From NCBI RefSeq assembly GCF_008086615.1, contig NZ_RXYB01000009.1:1-64000 (forward strand): a stretch of 64,000 nucleotides of DNA, in the 5' to 3' direction. This DNA comes from Acetobacterium tundrae (GTDB lineage: Bacteria > Bacillota > Clostridia > Eubacteriales > Eubacteriaceae). Both the position numbers and the translations under genes were made by a program. Position 1 is the first letter of the stretch. The number at the start of each line of letters is the position of its first letter. Below the pieces are notes generated by a model that searched no databases, had not been told where the DNA came from, and saw nothing but the letters and a program-made list of their open reading frames with translations. Below are positions 35,610 to 44,641 of the stretch, piece after piece.

Positions 35610-37979
35610 ATGGATCAAAGAAGTCTTAAAGTCTTAGAATATCATAAAATTTTAAAAAGTCTGATGGAAAATTGTGTGACCCAGGGGGGGAAGGAACAAG
35701 TTGAGGAGTTACTGCCCCTGGAAACCTTATCCGCCGTGAATCGCGGCCTTGATTTAACCAATGAAAGCTTGGGCATGATTCTGCGAAATGGGAGACCGCC
35801 GTTAGCGGATGTGCCAAATACCAGTGATTATGTCAAACGCGCGGTCATTGGCTCGATGCTTTCGATGAAGGAACTTCTTTCCATTGCCACCCTGCTGCAC
35901 ATTGCCAGGGATATGGATGACTACTATCATGGGGATACCCAAATGGACAACCTGATTTTATTGAAAGATCTTTTTGAATCCCTGGAAACCTGTGAGGAAT
36001 TGGAAAAAGAAATTAACCGAAAAATATTAGGCCCTGAGGAAATGGCCGACACAGCTTCCCGGGAACTCGCCCGAATTCGTCGGGAAATGCAGTTTAAAAA
36101 CAATCGGATTAGTGAAAAGCTCAACCATATGGTGAGCTCAACGGCCTATGAAAAAATTCTTCAGGAAAAAATTGTCACCATTCGCAACAACCGTTACGTG
36201 ATTCCGGTCAAGCAAGAATACCGCAGCCAGGTTCCGGGGATTGTTTTGGATAAATCGGCCAGCGGCGCCACTTTGTATATTGAGCCGATGGCGGTGGTGG
36301 AACTGAATAATGATATCAAAATTCTGGTGGCAGAAGAGGAACAGGAAATCATCCGAATCCTCAAAGATCTGACCCAAAAGGTTGCCGAAAGCCGTGATAA
36401 CATCATCGGTAATTATGATGTGCTGGTGGATCTGGACTTTCAATTTGCCAAAGGGAAATACGGCTTGGCTGTTAATGGCGTCAAGGCTACGGTGACTGAG
36501 ATCGGACCGATTGAACTGTTGCGGGCAAAACATCCCCTGATTCCTGAGGATCAGGTGGTGGCATCGGATATCTATTTTGACGAGTCAATTAATACCATGG
36601 TGATTACCGGACCGAACACCGGGGGGAAAACCGTGACCTTAAAAACCATCGGGCTTTTGAATCTGATGGTACAGTCGGGACTTTTTATTCCGGTTCGGGA
36701 AGGCAGCAAAACCAGAATTTTCAAAGATATTTTCGCCGATATTGGCGATGAACAGAGTATTGAGCAGAGTTTGAGCACCTTTTCCTCTCATATGACGAAT
36801 ATTGTCGAAATCATGGGTAAAGCGGATCAAAACAGTCTGGTTCTTTTTGATGAATTAGGAGCCGGAACCGATCCGACGGAAGGGGCAGCCCTGGCAATAT
36901 CGGTTCTTAATACTCTACATCTTTGTGGAGTGACCAGTATATCAACAACCCATTACAGTGAACTGAAGGAGTTTGCTCTGGTGACACCGGGGGTGGTTAA
37001 TGCCAGTGTAGAATTTGATGTCAAAACATTAAGGCCAACCTATCGCCTTCTGATCGGGGTTCCGGGAAAATCCAACGCTTTTGAAATTGCCAGGCGGTTG
37101 GGGCTGAGTGATGACATTATCGAACATTCACGGGAGCTCATTAAAAACGAAGCCATCCGATTTGAAGAAACCCTGATAAAAATCGATGAAAAGCGCCGCC
37201 GAACGGAAGCGGAACACGATGCCATGATTCGTTTGAAACGGGAAACCGAAGAATTGAAACGTCAAATGGATCGGGAAAAGGAACGCTTCGAGGAAGAGAA
37301 AAAGGCATTGGTTTTAAAGGCTCAAGAAGAAGCCCTGGAGATTGTACGAAAGACCCGCGAGGAAACGGAAGAAATTTATCGGGAAATACGAACAATTCAG
37401 GAAACAACGATCAATGCGGTCAAAGATAATAAAGAGCTTGAAGCCATTCGCAAACGCATCAAAGAAAAAGAAAAAAACATTTATCAATTTGGAAATATTC
37501 CGAAAGATTATCAGGGTCAGGCGCTGCGTATGGAAGACTTAAGCATGGGTATGAAGGTTTTTGTTATCAGCCTCCGTCGCGAAGGGGAGATTATCAATCT
37601 TTTGCCCAATGAAAACAAGGCGATGGTTCAGTCGGATATGATTAAGCTCAAGGTTGATGTTAAAGACCTGACGCCTTCAACCGCGATTGCCAAACCCGAA
37701 GAAAAAAAGGTTACATACAAAAAAGTCGATCGTCATGTAATGAATACAAAACTGGATCTGCGGGGGAAAAATGGTGAGGAATCGCTATTCCTAGTTGAAA
37801 AAATGATCGGGGATGCGATGCTGTCGGGAAACAAACAGATCGTAATTGTTCATGGCAAGGGAACCGGGCGGCTTCGTCAGATCATCCATGAATACCTTAA
37901 AGGGAATCCCTTGATCGAAGACTTTCGTTTGGGCGCCATGAATGAAGGAGGCTCCGGGGTCACCATCGTTAATCTCTAG
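35610..37979 (+). CDS. mutS2: Endonuclease MutS2
   Basis: 789 aa. MutS core with Walker A ITGPNTGGKTVTLKT and the ABC-type Walker B LVLFDELGAGTDPTEGAAL. A long charged coiled coil lies at about 515-640, and a C-terminal Smr domain has LDLRGKNGEE and the catalytic-type loop IVHGKGTGRLR. It lacks the MutS mismatch-recognition N-terminus. MutS2 suppresses recombination and, in Bacillus, acts with ribosome rescue at collided ribosomes. Start ATG at 35610 overlaps a TAAGGA binding site just after the U32 gene. Confidence 0.96.
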   Translation: MDQRSLKVLEYHKILKSLMENCVTQGGKEQVEELLPLETLSAVNRGLDLTNESLGMILRNGRPPLADVPNTSDYVKRAVIGSMLSMKELLSIATLLHIARDMDDYYHGDTQMDNLILLKDLFESLETCEELEKEINRKILGPEEMADTASRELARIRREMQFKNNRISEKLNHMVSSTAYEKILQEKIVTIRNNRYVIPVKQEYRSQVPGIVLDKSASGATLYIEPMAVVELNNDIKILVAEEEQEIIRILKDLTQKVAESRDNIIGNYDVLVDLDFQFAKGKYGLAVNGVKATVTEIGPIELLRAKHPLIPEDQVVASDIYFDESINTMVITGPNTGGKTVTLKTIGLLNLMVQSGLFIPVREGSKTRIFKDIFADIGDEQSIEQSLSTFSSHMTNIVEIMGKADQNSLVLFDELGAGTDPTEGAALAISVLNTLHLCGVTSISTTHYSELKEFALVTPGVVNASVEFDVKTLRPTYRLLIGVPGKSNAFEIARRLGLSDDIIEHSRELIKNEAIRFEETLIKIDEKRRRTEAEHDAMIRLKRETEELKRQMDREKERFEEEKKALVLKAQEEALEIVRKTREETEEIYREIRTIQETTINAVKDNKELEAIRKRIKEKEKNIYQFGNIPKDYQGQALRMEDLSMGMKVFVISLRREGEIINLLPNENKAMVQSDMIKLKVDVKDLTPSTAIAKPEEKKVTYKKVDRHVMNTKLDLRGKNGEESLFLVEKMIGDAMLSGNKQIVIVHGKGTGRLRQIIHEYLKGNPLIEDFRLGAMNEGGSGVTIVNL

Positions 37980-38063
37980 CAAAAGATTGACATTGGATAC
38001 TGCCCATAATACAATTAATAGGAAAATTTTTACGGCAGCACAATTATAATTTTTGGAGGAGTC

Positions 38064-38597
38064 ATGATATTATCGGATAGAACCATTTATGAATATTTAG
38101 AAAAAGGGGAGCTGGTTATTGATCCGTTGGAAAAGGGTCAGGTTCAGCCGGCATCAGTGGACATTCGGTTGGGAAGCAGTTATCTGAAGCTGGATGAAAA
38201 TCATTTTGAGACCATGACTTTAACGGATGAAATTAAATATGTTTCGATGGAAGCCGATGAGATCATCATCCCGTCCAACTCATTTCTATTGGCAACGACA
38301 ATGGAATACATAAAACTCCCCTGTAATCTGACGGCTTTTGTAGAAGGGCGAAGCTCTGTTGGCAGGATGGGATTATTCATCCAAAATGCCGGCTGGGTTG
38401 ATCCGGGCTTTGAAGGCGAAATCACGCTTGAACTTTACAATGCCAACCGGCTGCCCATTAAATTGGAAAAAGGCCGACGGATTTGTCAATTGGTATTTGC
38501 CCAAATGGATGCGGTGGCATTAAATCCGTATCACGGAAAATATCAGAAACAGCGTTCGGCGGTGGGCAGTCGCATTTTCATGGATGATGAATGCTAG
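38064..38597 (+). CDS. dcd: dCTP deaminase
   Basis: 177 aa. Trimeric dUTPase-like fold: SDRTIYEYLEKGELVIDP at the N-terminus, QPASVDIRLG, the catalytic-region VEGRSSVGRMGLFIQNAGWV and the substrate loop GFEGEITLELYN. Converts dCTP to dUTP for dTTP synthesis; some relatives are bifunctional, not decidable here. GGAGG upstream of ATG at 38064. Separate from mutS2 by 84 bp and followed by the cysteine desulfurase gene. Confidence 0.95.
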   Translation: MILSDRTIYEYLEKGELVIDPLEKGQVQPASVDIRLGSSYLKLDENHFETMTLTDEIKYVSMEADEIIIPSNSFLLATTMEYIKLPCNLTAFVEGRSSVGRMGLFIQNAGWVDPGFEGEITLELYNANRLPIKLEKGRRICQLVFAQMDAVALNPYHGKYQKQRSAVGSRIFMDDEC

Positions 38598-38643
38598 ATG
38601 CTATCGTCAAAACGCGGGCCTTGGTGAATGAAGGGACAGGATT

Positions 38644-39810
38644 ATGAAAGAAATATATTTAGATAATGCCGCAACAACCAGGGTTCATCCCCAGGTGGCG
38701 GAAAAGATGATGGATACGATGTTAAATAATTACGGGAATCCTTCATCGCTTCATCGGCTGGGAATCCGGGCGGAACAGGCGGTCAAAGAAGTTCGCGAAC
38801 TCGTTGCCGCCACAATCAACTGTCAATCTCAGGATATTTATTTTACTTCCGGCGGTACCGAAGGAAATAACATGATTATCAAGGGAATTGTCGAGAATAA
38901 ACAGCGCAGTCGGATGCGGATCATTACTTCAGCCACTGAACACCCCTCGGTATTGGATGTTTTTTCATTTTATGAAGAGCATCAGATTGAGGTGGTTGTT
39001 TTAGGGGTGGATGAACAGGGGCATATCGACTTGGACGAACTAAAAGCCACGATGAATGCCAGTACGATTTTAGTCAGCATTATGGGCGTGAACAATGAAC
39101 TGGGCACCATCCAGGATCTCAAAGCGATCGGGAGGATTGTCAAGCAGGCAAATCCCAATTGTGTCTTTCATTCGGATTTCGTCCAGGGATATATGAAAAT
39201 TCCCATCGATGTGGAGGCCTGTCAGCTGGATGCGCTGACCATGTGCAGCCATAAGATATTTGGCCCCAAAGGGGTGGGTGCCGTCTATATAAAAAAAGGC
39301 ATCAATTTAAAACCGCTGCTTCGTGGTGGCGGTCAGGAAAACAATATGCGTTCCGGAACCGAAAATGTTCCCGGCATTGTTGGCTTTGGCGAGGCGATTC
39401 GGCTTCGAAAAGAGTCGTATCTGGATGAGTTGGAGGCTATTCGTGAGCTTCGCAGCCGCCTCATCAGGGGACTCGAAGATCAGGTCGCGGATATTAAAGT
39501 CAACGGCGATCCTAACGGCAGCCCGTATGTGTTAAATGTATCGTTTAACCGGGTTCGCGGTGAAGTGCTGCTGCATAGTCTGGAAGCAAAAGGTATTTAT
39601 GTTTCTACCGGCTCGGCCTGTTCGTCTCATAAGAAAGAAAAACAATATGTGCTCAAAGCCATCGGGCTTTTAGAAGAATATAAAGAAGGAACCATTCGCA
39701 TCAGTTTTTCAAAGGATATCACAAAAGAAGATGCCGATGAAGCTGTAAGGGCCATAGCGGAAGCAGTGGCGAGCTTGCGGCTTTTGATAAAAGCGAGACG
39801 AAAAAAATAA
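38644..39810 (+). CDS. Cysteine desulfurase (NifS/IscS type)
   Basis: 388 aa. PLP-dependent enzyme releasing sulfur from cysteine as a persulfide. It begins IYLDNAATTRVHPQV; the PLP lysine lies in MCSHKIFGPKGVGA; the reactive cysteine is in STGSACSSHKKE on a group I-type loop. No iscU is adjacent; thiI starts 18 bp downstream, as in the dedicated NifZ-ThiI pairs, so its main role is probably sulfur supply for tRNA 4-thiouridine. Confidence 0.95.
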   Translation: MKEIYLDNAATTRVHPQVAEKMMDTMLNNYGNPSSLHRLGIRAEQAVKEVRELVAATINCQSQDIYFTSGGTEGNNMIIKGIVENKQRSRMRIITSATEHPSVLDVFSFYEEHQIEVVVLGVDEQGHIDLDELKATMNASTILVSIMGVNNELGTIQDLKAIGRIVKQANPNCVFHSDFVQGYMKIPIDVEACQLDALTMCSHKIFGPKGVGAVYIKKGINLKPLLRGGGQENNMRSGTENVPGIVGFGEAIRLRKESYLDELEAIRELRSRLIRGLEDQVADIKVNGDPNGSPYVLNVSFNRVRGEVLLHSLEAKGIYVSTGSACSSHKKEKQYVLKAIGLLEEYKEGTIRISFSKDITKEDADEAVRAIAEAVASLRLLIKARRKK

Positions 39811-39828
39811 ATCACAGGAGAAAAATTA

Positions 39829-40989
39829 ATGGAACATGTTATTCTGGTTCGATATGGCGAAATTGCTCTAAAAGGACTGAACCGAAATTATTTTATAGAA
39901 TTATTGGCAAAAAACATCCGCAACACGCTTTGGTGTGTGCCTTCGGCAAAGGTGAAAAAAATTCAGGGGCGAATTATCGTCAATGTGGAAGAAGAAGATC
40001 TTAAACTGGGCATGGAACGGATTCAAAAAGTATTCGGCATCGTCTCCGTCAGCCCGGCGATTGTGATTGACAGCGACATTAAAGTGATTGAGGAAAACGC
40101 CATTGAGCAGGTCCGATCAGCCGAAGGAATCAAAACCTTTAAAATTACCGCTAAACGCGGAGATAAAACCTTTCCGATTAAATCACCGGATTTGAATTAC
40201 CGTCTGGGAGAAACGGTTCTTGATGCCGTCGCAGGCATTTCGGTTGACATCCATAACCCGGATTTGAATCTCTGGGTCGAAGTCCGGGAAAAAACCTATA
40301 TGTATCATGAATTTCTTAAGTGCAACGGCGGCCTCCCGGTCGGCTGCAGCGGAAAAGGCGCGTTATTATTATCCGGCGGAATCGACAGCCCGGTGGCCGG
40401 TTATATGATGGCCAAACGAGGCGTCGAGGTGATTGCGGTTTATTTCCACAGCTTCCCGTTTACCAGTGACCGGGCCAAACAAAAAGTAATCGATTTGGCT
40501 AAGATCATGAGCCAGTATTGCGGCCGGATTAAATTATATGTGGTGCCCTTTACCGAGGTCCAAACCAAAATTGTGGAGCTGTGCCCGGACCGCCAGACGA
40601 CGATTATTATTCGCCGGTACATGATGCGCATCGCCGAAATGATTGCTGCAAAAGAAGGGGCCAAAGCCCTGATCACCGGAGAAAGTTTGGGACAGGTGGC
40701 AAGCCAGACCATGGAAGGGCTTGGCGCCACGAATGCCGTAGCCAATCTTCCGGTTTTCAGACCGCTGATTGGTTTTGATAAAGCGGATATTGTTAAAATT
40801 GCTCAAGAAATTGGTACCTTTGAAACCTCAATTTTGCCTTATGAGGATTGCTGCACGATATTTGTCCCCAAGCATCCGGAAACAAAGCCAAAGATTTCCG
40901 AAATGATTCGTTCGGAGGAAGCCATCGCTGAAATGATGGTGGACATGATGGCCACGGCGGTGGAAAACTCCGAAATTGTTAAACTGTAA
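39829..40989 (+). CDS. thiI: tRNA 4-thiouridine sulfurtransferase ThiI
   Basis: 386 aa: N-terminal ferredoxin-like domain, THUMP domain (about 60-165), and a PP-loop ATPase domain with LLSGGIDSPVAGYMMAKRG. The C-terminal rhodanese domain of E. coli ThiI is absent, as in most Firmicutes, consistent with a partner cysteine desulfurase passing sulfur directly. A conserved cysteine pair CC occurs in LPYEDCCTIFVPKHP. It makes s4U8 in tRNA. AGGAGA upstream of ATG at 39829. Confidence 0.96.
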   Translation: MEHVILVRYGEIALKGLNRNYFIELLAKNIRNTLWCVPSAKVKKIQGRIIVNVEEEDLKLGMERIQKVFGIVSVSPAIVIDSDIKVIEENAIEQVRSAEGIKTFKITAKRGDKTFPIKSPDLNYRLGETVLDAVAGISVDIHNPDLNLWVEVREKTYMYHEFLKCNGGLPVGCSGKGALLLSGGIDSPVAGYMMAKRGVEVIAVYFHSFPFTSDRAKQKVIDLAKIMSQYCGRIKLYVVPFTEVQTKIVELCPDRQTTIIIRRYMMRIAEMIAAKEGAKALITGESLGQVASQTMEGLGATNAVANLPVFRPLIGFDKADIVKIAQEIGTFETSILPYEDCCTIFVPKHPETKPKISEMIRSEEAIAEMMVDMMATAVENSEIVKL

Positions 40990-41040
40990 AATAGTTGTAT
41001 GCTAAGAGTTTATTAGAAATAGTCCCACAAGCACAGGAGA

Positions 41041-41303
41041 GACGATCCTTAAGCATTACAGTGTAGGGGCTTAAGCATTACAGTGTAGGGGCTTAAGCGT
41101 TACAATGTAGGGGCTCAAGCGTTACAGTGTAGGGGCGATTCCCAATCGCCCGAAGATGTTTGTTTTAAAACTTACGTTCCGGGCGATCATGGATCGCCCC
41201 TACGAGCCCAAATTAACGTTAGTATCTTAAAAACCGCTAACCGAAATCCTATCCCCGCAAATATCAGAATACGAGCCCAAATTAACGTTAGTATCTTAAA
41301 AAC
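41041..41303. repeat. 22-bp tandem repeats, REPIN and a 34-bp direct repeat
   Basis: Four GTAGGGG starts at 41063, 41085, 41107 and 41129 are spaced exactly 22 bp, the first three followed by CTTAAGC or CTCAAGC. The fourth begins a 75-bp REPIN ending CTAC at 41203. A 34-bp segment (TACGAGCCCAAATTAACG onward) that begins at that CTAC occurs at 41201 and again at 41270. No gene in 40990-41374. Confidence 0.9.
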
Positions 41304-41309
41304 AGTCTT

Positions 41310-41336
41310 AACCAGGCAATGATTGCCTGGTTTTTG
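41310..41336 (+). terminator. Intrinsic terminator before hflX
   Basis: ACCAGGCAATGATTGCCTGG followed by TTTTTG. Probably ends read-through from thiI and the repeat region. TATAAT at 41340-41345 directly after it may be the hflX -10 box. Confidence 0.85.
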
Positions 41337-41374
41337 TGTTATAATGAAGCATTCTATTGATTAAGGAAAAAGTG

Positions 41375-43189
41375 ATGACTGATAATAAAAATAATGGCAT
41401 TCGCCAAAGTTATATGAATGAACTCAATGATCTAATTGGGTATGAAATGGAAAACCAGGTGCTTCTGGATGACTATGTACTTGAAATCATGAGGCGTTTA
41501 ACCCTGACAATCAAACGGGAAATATTGATTGCCACTAATGAAAAAAACCATATTCAGTGGGTCAATGTCGGTGATGCGGCAACGGTTAGCATTGGCAATG
41601 AAGATATGGAGTACCATATAAAATCGCTGAATAAATACCGTGTGATTCATACCCATCCCGGCGGAAATCCGCGGTTATCCGCTGAGGATTTTTCGGCAGC
41701 AAAGAAACAGAGCCTTCAGTGCATTGTCGCGATTGGCGTAGATGAAGTGGTGCCGCTTGGCTTTAGTATCGGGGTGCCGGTTATTGAGGAAGAGACCATG
41801 GCGTATCGACAGGGACTCTTGAAAAGTCTAAAAGAACTCAATGCCTTTCCTTTGGAGCATTATATTCTTCAAGCCAATCGGTTTATCAAAAATGATCCAA
41901 ACAATTGCTTTGATGTAGAGGATGATGAAGAAAGAGCGCTTCTGATTGGCTTGGATCTGCCGGGAAATAAAGGCGTTGACCTTAAAGATTCCATGGAAGA
42001 GCTGGTTCAATTGGTTAAAACAGCGGGTGGCGTGGTTGTTGAACAGGTGTGCCAGGCAAGGAGTCAGATTGATTCCACATTTTACGTGGGCAAAGGAAAA
42101 CTTCAGGAGTTGATTAAAGTCATCCAAAACAATGATATTAATTTGATTGTCGCCAATGATGAGCTTAATTCCAAGCAAATTGCCAATATTGAAGCGGCTA
42201 CCGGAACGAAAACGGTCGATCGAACGACGATTATTTTGGATATCTTTGCCCGGCATGCTACTACCCGAGAAGGAAAACTGCAAGTTGAACTGGCACAGCA
42301 AAAGTATCGAATGAGTCATCTTAAAGGCTTGGGGATTGTCATGTCCCGGACCGGTGCCGGCATTGGAACCCGGGGTCCCGGCGAAAAAAAATTGGAGACG
42401 GATCGTCGCCATATCCGGAAACAGATTGATGAACTGGAAGCAAGGAACGAACGGATTAATAAAAGCAATCAGCTGAATGCGTTGCAGCGCAAAAAAAATA
42501 AGGTGAAAACGGTGAGTCTGATCGGCTATACCAACTCCGGTAAAAGCACGTTGTTCAACCGCTTAACCCAAAGCGAAGCGATAACCAGGGATGGCTTATT
42601 TATCACCCTGGATTCAACCCTTCGCAAGGTGGATCCGGAATACGGCGATTATCTGGTTTCGGATACGGTTGGCTTTATTGAAAAGCTGCCCCATGATTTA
42701 ATTACCGCGTTTAAAACCACGTTAAAGGAAGTTGAAACGGCTGATTTACTTCTTCATGTGGTGGATGTCTCCAATCATAATTATGAGGCGCAAATTCAGG
42801 TGGTTGATCAGGTGTTGGCTGATATTGGCGTGGGTCATAAAAAAGTAATGATGATTTACAATAAGATCGACAAGCTTTCGCTGGCGGAACAGGAAACCTT
42901 TTTATTAAAAAACCAGGCCGCTAAGGAGGAACTTAAACTCTATATTTCAGCTAAACAGGGTTTGGGGATTGATGCTTTGTTTGAAGCCGTCAGTACCGTT
43001 TTAATCGGTGAAAAACGTGAAATGAAACTGCTGATTCCCTATGATGACAATAAGTCCATGGCCCTGCTTCATGAAATGAAGGTGGTGTTGGATATTGATT
43101 ATCAGGGAGAAGGCAATTTGGTAACGATTGAAATGACGGATGGATTTCCCATCCATCTTTTTGAGAAGTACAAAGTATCAGAGGTGTAA
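41375..43189 (+). CDS. hflX: GTPase HflX with N-terminal JAMM-motif domain
   Basis: 604 aa, about 180 longer than typical HflX. Residues 1-170 form an extra domain with H92-T-H94-P, S102 and D105, exactly the JAMM metalloprotease spacing HxH-x7-S-x2-D, preceded by a possible catalytic Glu near 49. From about 190 comes normal HflX: the glycine-rich RGPGEKKLETDRR, a coiled coil, and a GTPase domain with GYTNSGKSTLF, DTVGFIEKLP and NKID. HflX splits stalled ribosomes. ATG at 41375 has AAGGAAA upstream; an in-frame TTG at 41357 is less likely. The partner yigZ starts 3 bp later. Confidence 0.95.
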   Translation: MTDNKNNGIRQSYMNELNDLIGYEMENQVLLDDYVLEIMRRLTLTIKREILIATNEKNHIQWVNVGDAATVSIGNEDMEYHIKSLNKYRVIHTHPGGNPRLSAEDFSAAKKQSLQCIVAIGVDEVVPLGFSIGVPVIEEETMAYRQGLLKSLKELNAFPLEHYILQANRFIKNDPNNCFDVEDDEERALLIGLDLPGNKGVDLKDSMEELVQLVKTAGGVVVEQVCQARSQIDSTFYVGKGKLQELIKVIQNNDINLIVANDELNSKQIANIEAATGTKTVDRTTIILDIFARHATTREGKLQVELAQQKYRMSHLKGLGIVMSRTGAGIGTRGPGEKKLETDRRHIRKQIDELEARNERINKSNQLNALQRKKNKVKTVSLIGYTNSGKSTLFNRLTQSEAITRDGLFITLDSTLRKVDPEYGDYLVSDTVGFIEKLPHDLITAFKTTLKEVETADLLLHVVDVSNHNYEAQIQVVDQVLADIGVGHKKVMMIYNKIDKLSLAEQETFLLKNQAAKEELKLYISAKQGLGIDALFEAVSTVLIGEKREMKLLIPYDDNKSMALLHEMKVVLDIDYQGEGNLVTIEMTDGFPIHLFEKYKVSEV

Positions 43190-43192
43190 AAG

Positions 43193-43831
43193 TTGGAAGA
43201 TTACAAAACCGTATTAATTTCAGATGAGACCGAAATAGAAATAAAAAAGTCCCGTTTTATTAATATGGTGTTTCATATTGAAAATGAAGAAGCGGTGGAA
43301 TCGATGCTAACGCAAATAAGAAAGAAGCATTACAAGGCTACGCATGTCTGTTGGGCCTATGTCCTTAACACCAACCCGAAGCGCCAGAAGTCCAGTGATG
43401 ATGGGGAACCGCCTGGGACGGCGGGAAAACCGATTTTAGACATCATCAACCATCGGGAACTGAAGGATGTTTTAGTGGTGGTGGTCCGCTATTTCGGCGG
43501 CATCAAACTGGGTGCCGGTGGGCTGATTCGTGCTTATGGGGGCGGTGCCGGCGATGTTATAAACCATTGCGGCATTATCAAGAAACAGTATTCAGATCAG
43601 TTGCGGATTGTGATTCATTACCCGGCCTATGGCAGTTTAAGCAATGGCCTGTTGGAAAAAGGAATCACGCCGGTCAGTGACGATTTTGGCGAAAAGGTGA
43701 CCCTGGGTTTTCATATTGCTGTTGCTGAAACAAAGGAATTTCTGGCCTGGGTTGAGGATCAGACCAATGGAAATGTTCAGGTGATCATGGGGGAGCCAGC
43801 CTATGTGGATGTACCGGAGATCGTTATATAA
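43193..43831 (+). CDS. IMPACT/YigZ family protein
   Basis: 212 aa from TTG at 43193; the binding site GAGGTG lies within the last codons of hflX, so the two are translationally close. The IMPACT domain has KKSRFINMVFHIENEE and SSDDGEPPGTAGKPILDII, followed by the ferredoxin-like C-terminal YigZ domain. Bacterial function is uncertain; the eukaryotic relative regulates GCN2 and translation, in line with its position after the ribosome-splitting factor HflX. Confidence 0.92.
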   Translation: MEDYKTVLISDETEIEIKKSRFINMVFHIENEEAVESMLTQIRKKHYKATHVCWAYVLNTNPKRQKSSDDGEPPGTAGKPILDIINHRELKDVLVVVVRYFGGIKLGAGGLIRAYGGGAGDVINHCGIIKKQYSDQLRIVIHYPAYGSLSNGLLEKGITPVSDDFGEKVTLGFHIAVAETKEFLAWVEDQTNGNVQVIMGEPAYVDVPEIVI

Positions 43832-43851
43832 ATAACAATTGGTGCAACCTC

Positions 43852-43991
43852 TTTACAATAAATGCAACTTTGTGTATAATAAGTAACTAGAATGATAAAA
43901 AGTCCTAAATTTGTATGGATACAATAATGTATTTTAATTTAAGACACCGAAGCGAAAATATCGAAGGGTTACTTTCGGTATTTTTTCTTTT
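43852..43991 (+). ncRNA. Candidate small RNA gene with promoter and terminator
   Basis: TTTACA (43852-43857), 17 bp, TATAAT (43875-43880) gives a predicted start near 43887. About 60 bases later a hairpin closes with ACCGAA / TTCGGT and is followed by TTTTTTCTTTTT, ending near 43991. The transcript would be about 105 nt. Only an 11-codon ORF without a binding site is present. It lies alone between yigZ and vanZ. Not recognised as any known RNA. Confidence 0.5.
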
Positions 43992-44128
43992 TCCTAAAAA
44001 TGAAGATCTGCTGTTATGAATGGAAATATGGTGGAATAAATAAGAAATAGCGGTGACTTATTAAAGGTTTGTTGGTTATAATGTCAACGCTGTTATAATC
44101 GACAATCGAGATAGAGAGGAAACAACCT

Positions 44129-44617
44129 ATGGCAAAAAACAACCGCGCGGCATTTTTGTTTAAACTGATTTTTCTGGTTTATTTGGGATGCTTATTTATG
44201 ATGACCTTGTTACCGGATACCAGTAACATAACATATGAAACAACTTATAATCTCATTCCGTTTACAAGTATCGATAATTTCTTTTTTGACATAATGAAGA
44301 ACGGGATTATCAACTGGGTATTCCTGGCCACCAAGCCGACGGATTTTCAGGATATTATTATGTATACTTTTACCGATTCTTTTAAAAATTTGATGGGAAA
44401 TATTCTGTTGTTTGTTCCTTTTGGACTATTATATCCATTGTCCCGGAAAAAGCGAGTAAAGTTTTTCGAAGCTTTGGTGCTGATTTTAGGCACCACCTGT
44501 GCGATTGAAGTCCTGCAATATTTATTTCTGACCAGTCGTCGGGCGGATATCGATGATGTGATTCTTAATCTGATTGGTGGTTTGATTGGTTATGGAATTT
44601 ACAAATGGATTGAATAG
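44129..44617 (+). CDS. VanZ-like membrane protein
   Basis: 162 aa with four predicted membrane segments: about 9-29, 85-103 (LMGNILLFVPFGLLYPL), 110-130 and 143-160. NLIPF near residue 48, GNILLFVPFG and RRADIDDVILNLIGGLIGY are the VanZ family pattern. VanZ of the vancomycin cluster gives low teicoplanin resistance, but stand-alone relatives are widespread and of unknown role; no resistance genes are nearby. GAGAGGAAA precedes ATG at 44129. Confidence 0.9.
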   Translation: MAKNNRAAFLFKLIFLVYLGCLFMMTLLPDTSNITYETTYNLIPFTSIDNFFFDIMKNGIINWVFLATKPTDFQDIIMYTFTDSFKNLMGNILLFVPFGLLYPLSRKKRVKFFEALVLILGTTCAIEVLQYLFLTSRRADIDDVILNLIGGLIGYGIYKWIE

Positions 44618-44641
44618 AGATTCATTCCGTTAGGAGGAAGA

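Noticed and set aside
44129-44617. Antibiotic-resistance role for the VanZ-like gene
   Set aside because: No vanA/B/R/S genes nearby; stand-alone VanZ-like proteins are common and of unknown function.
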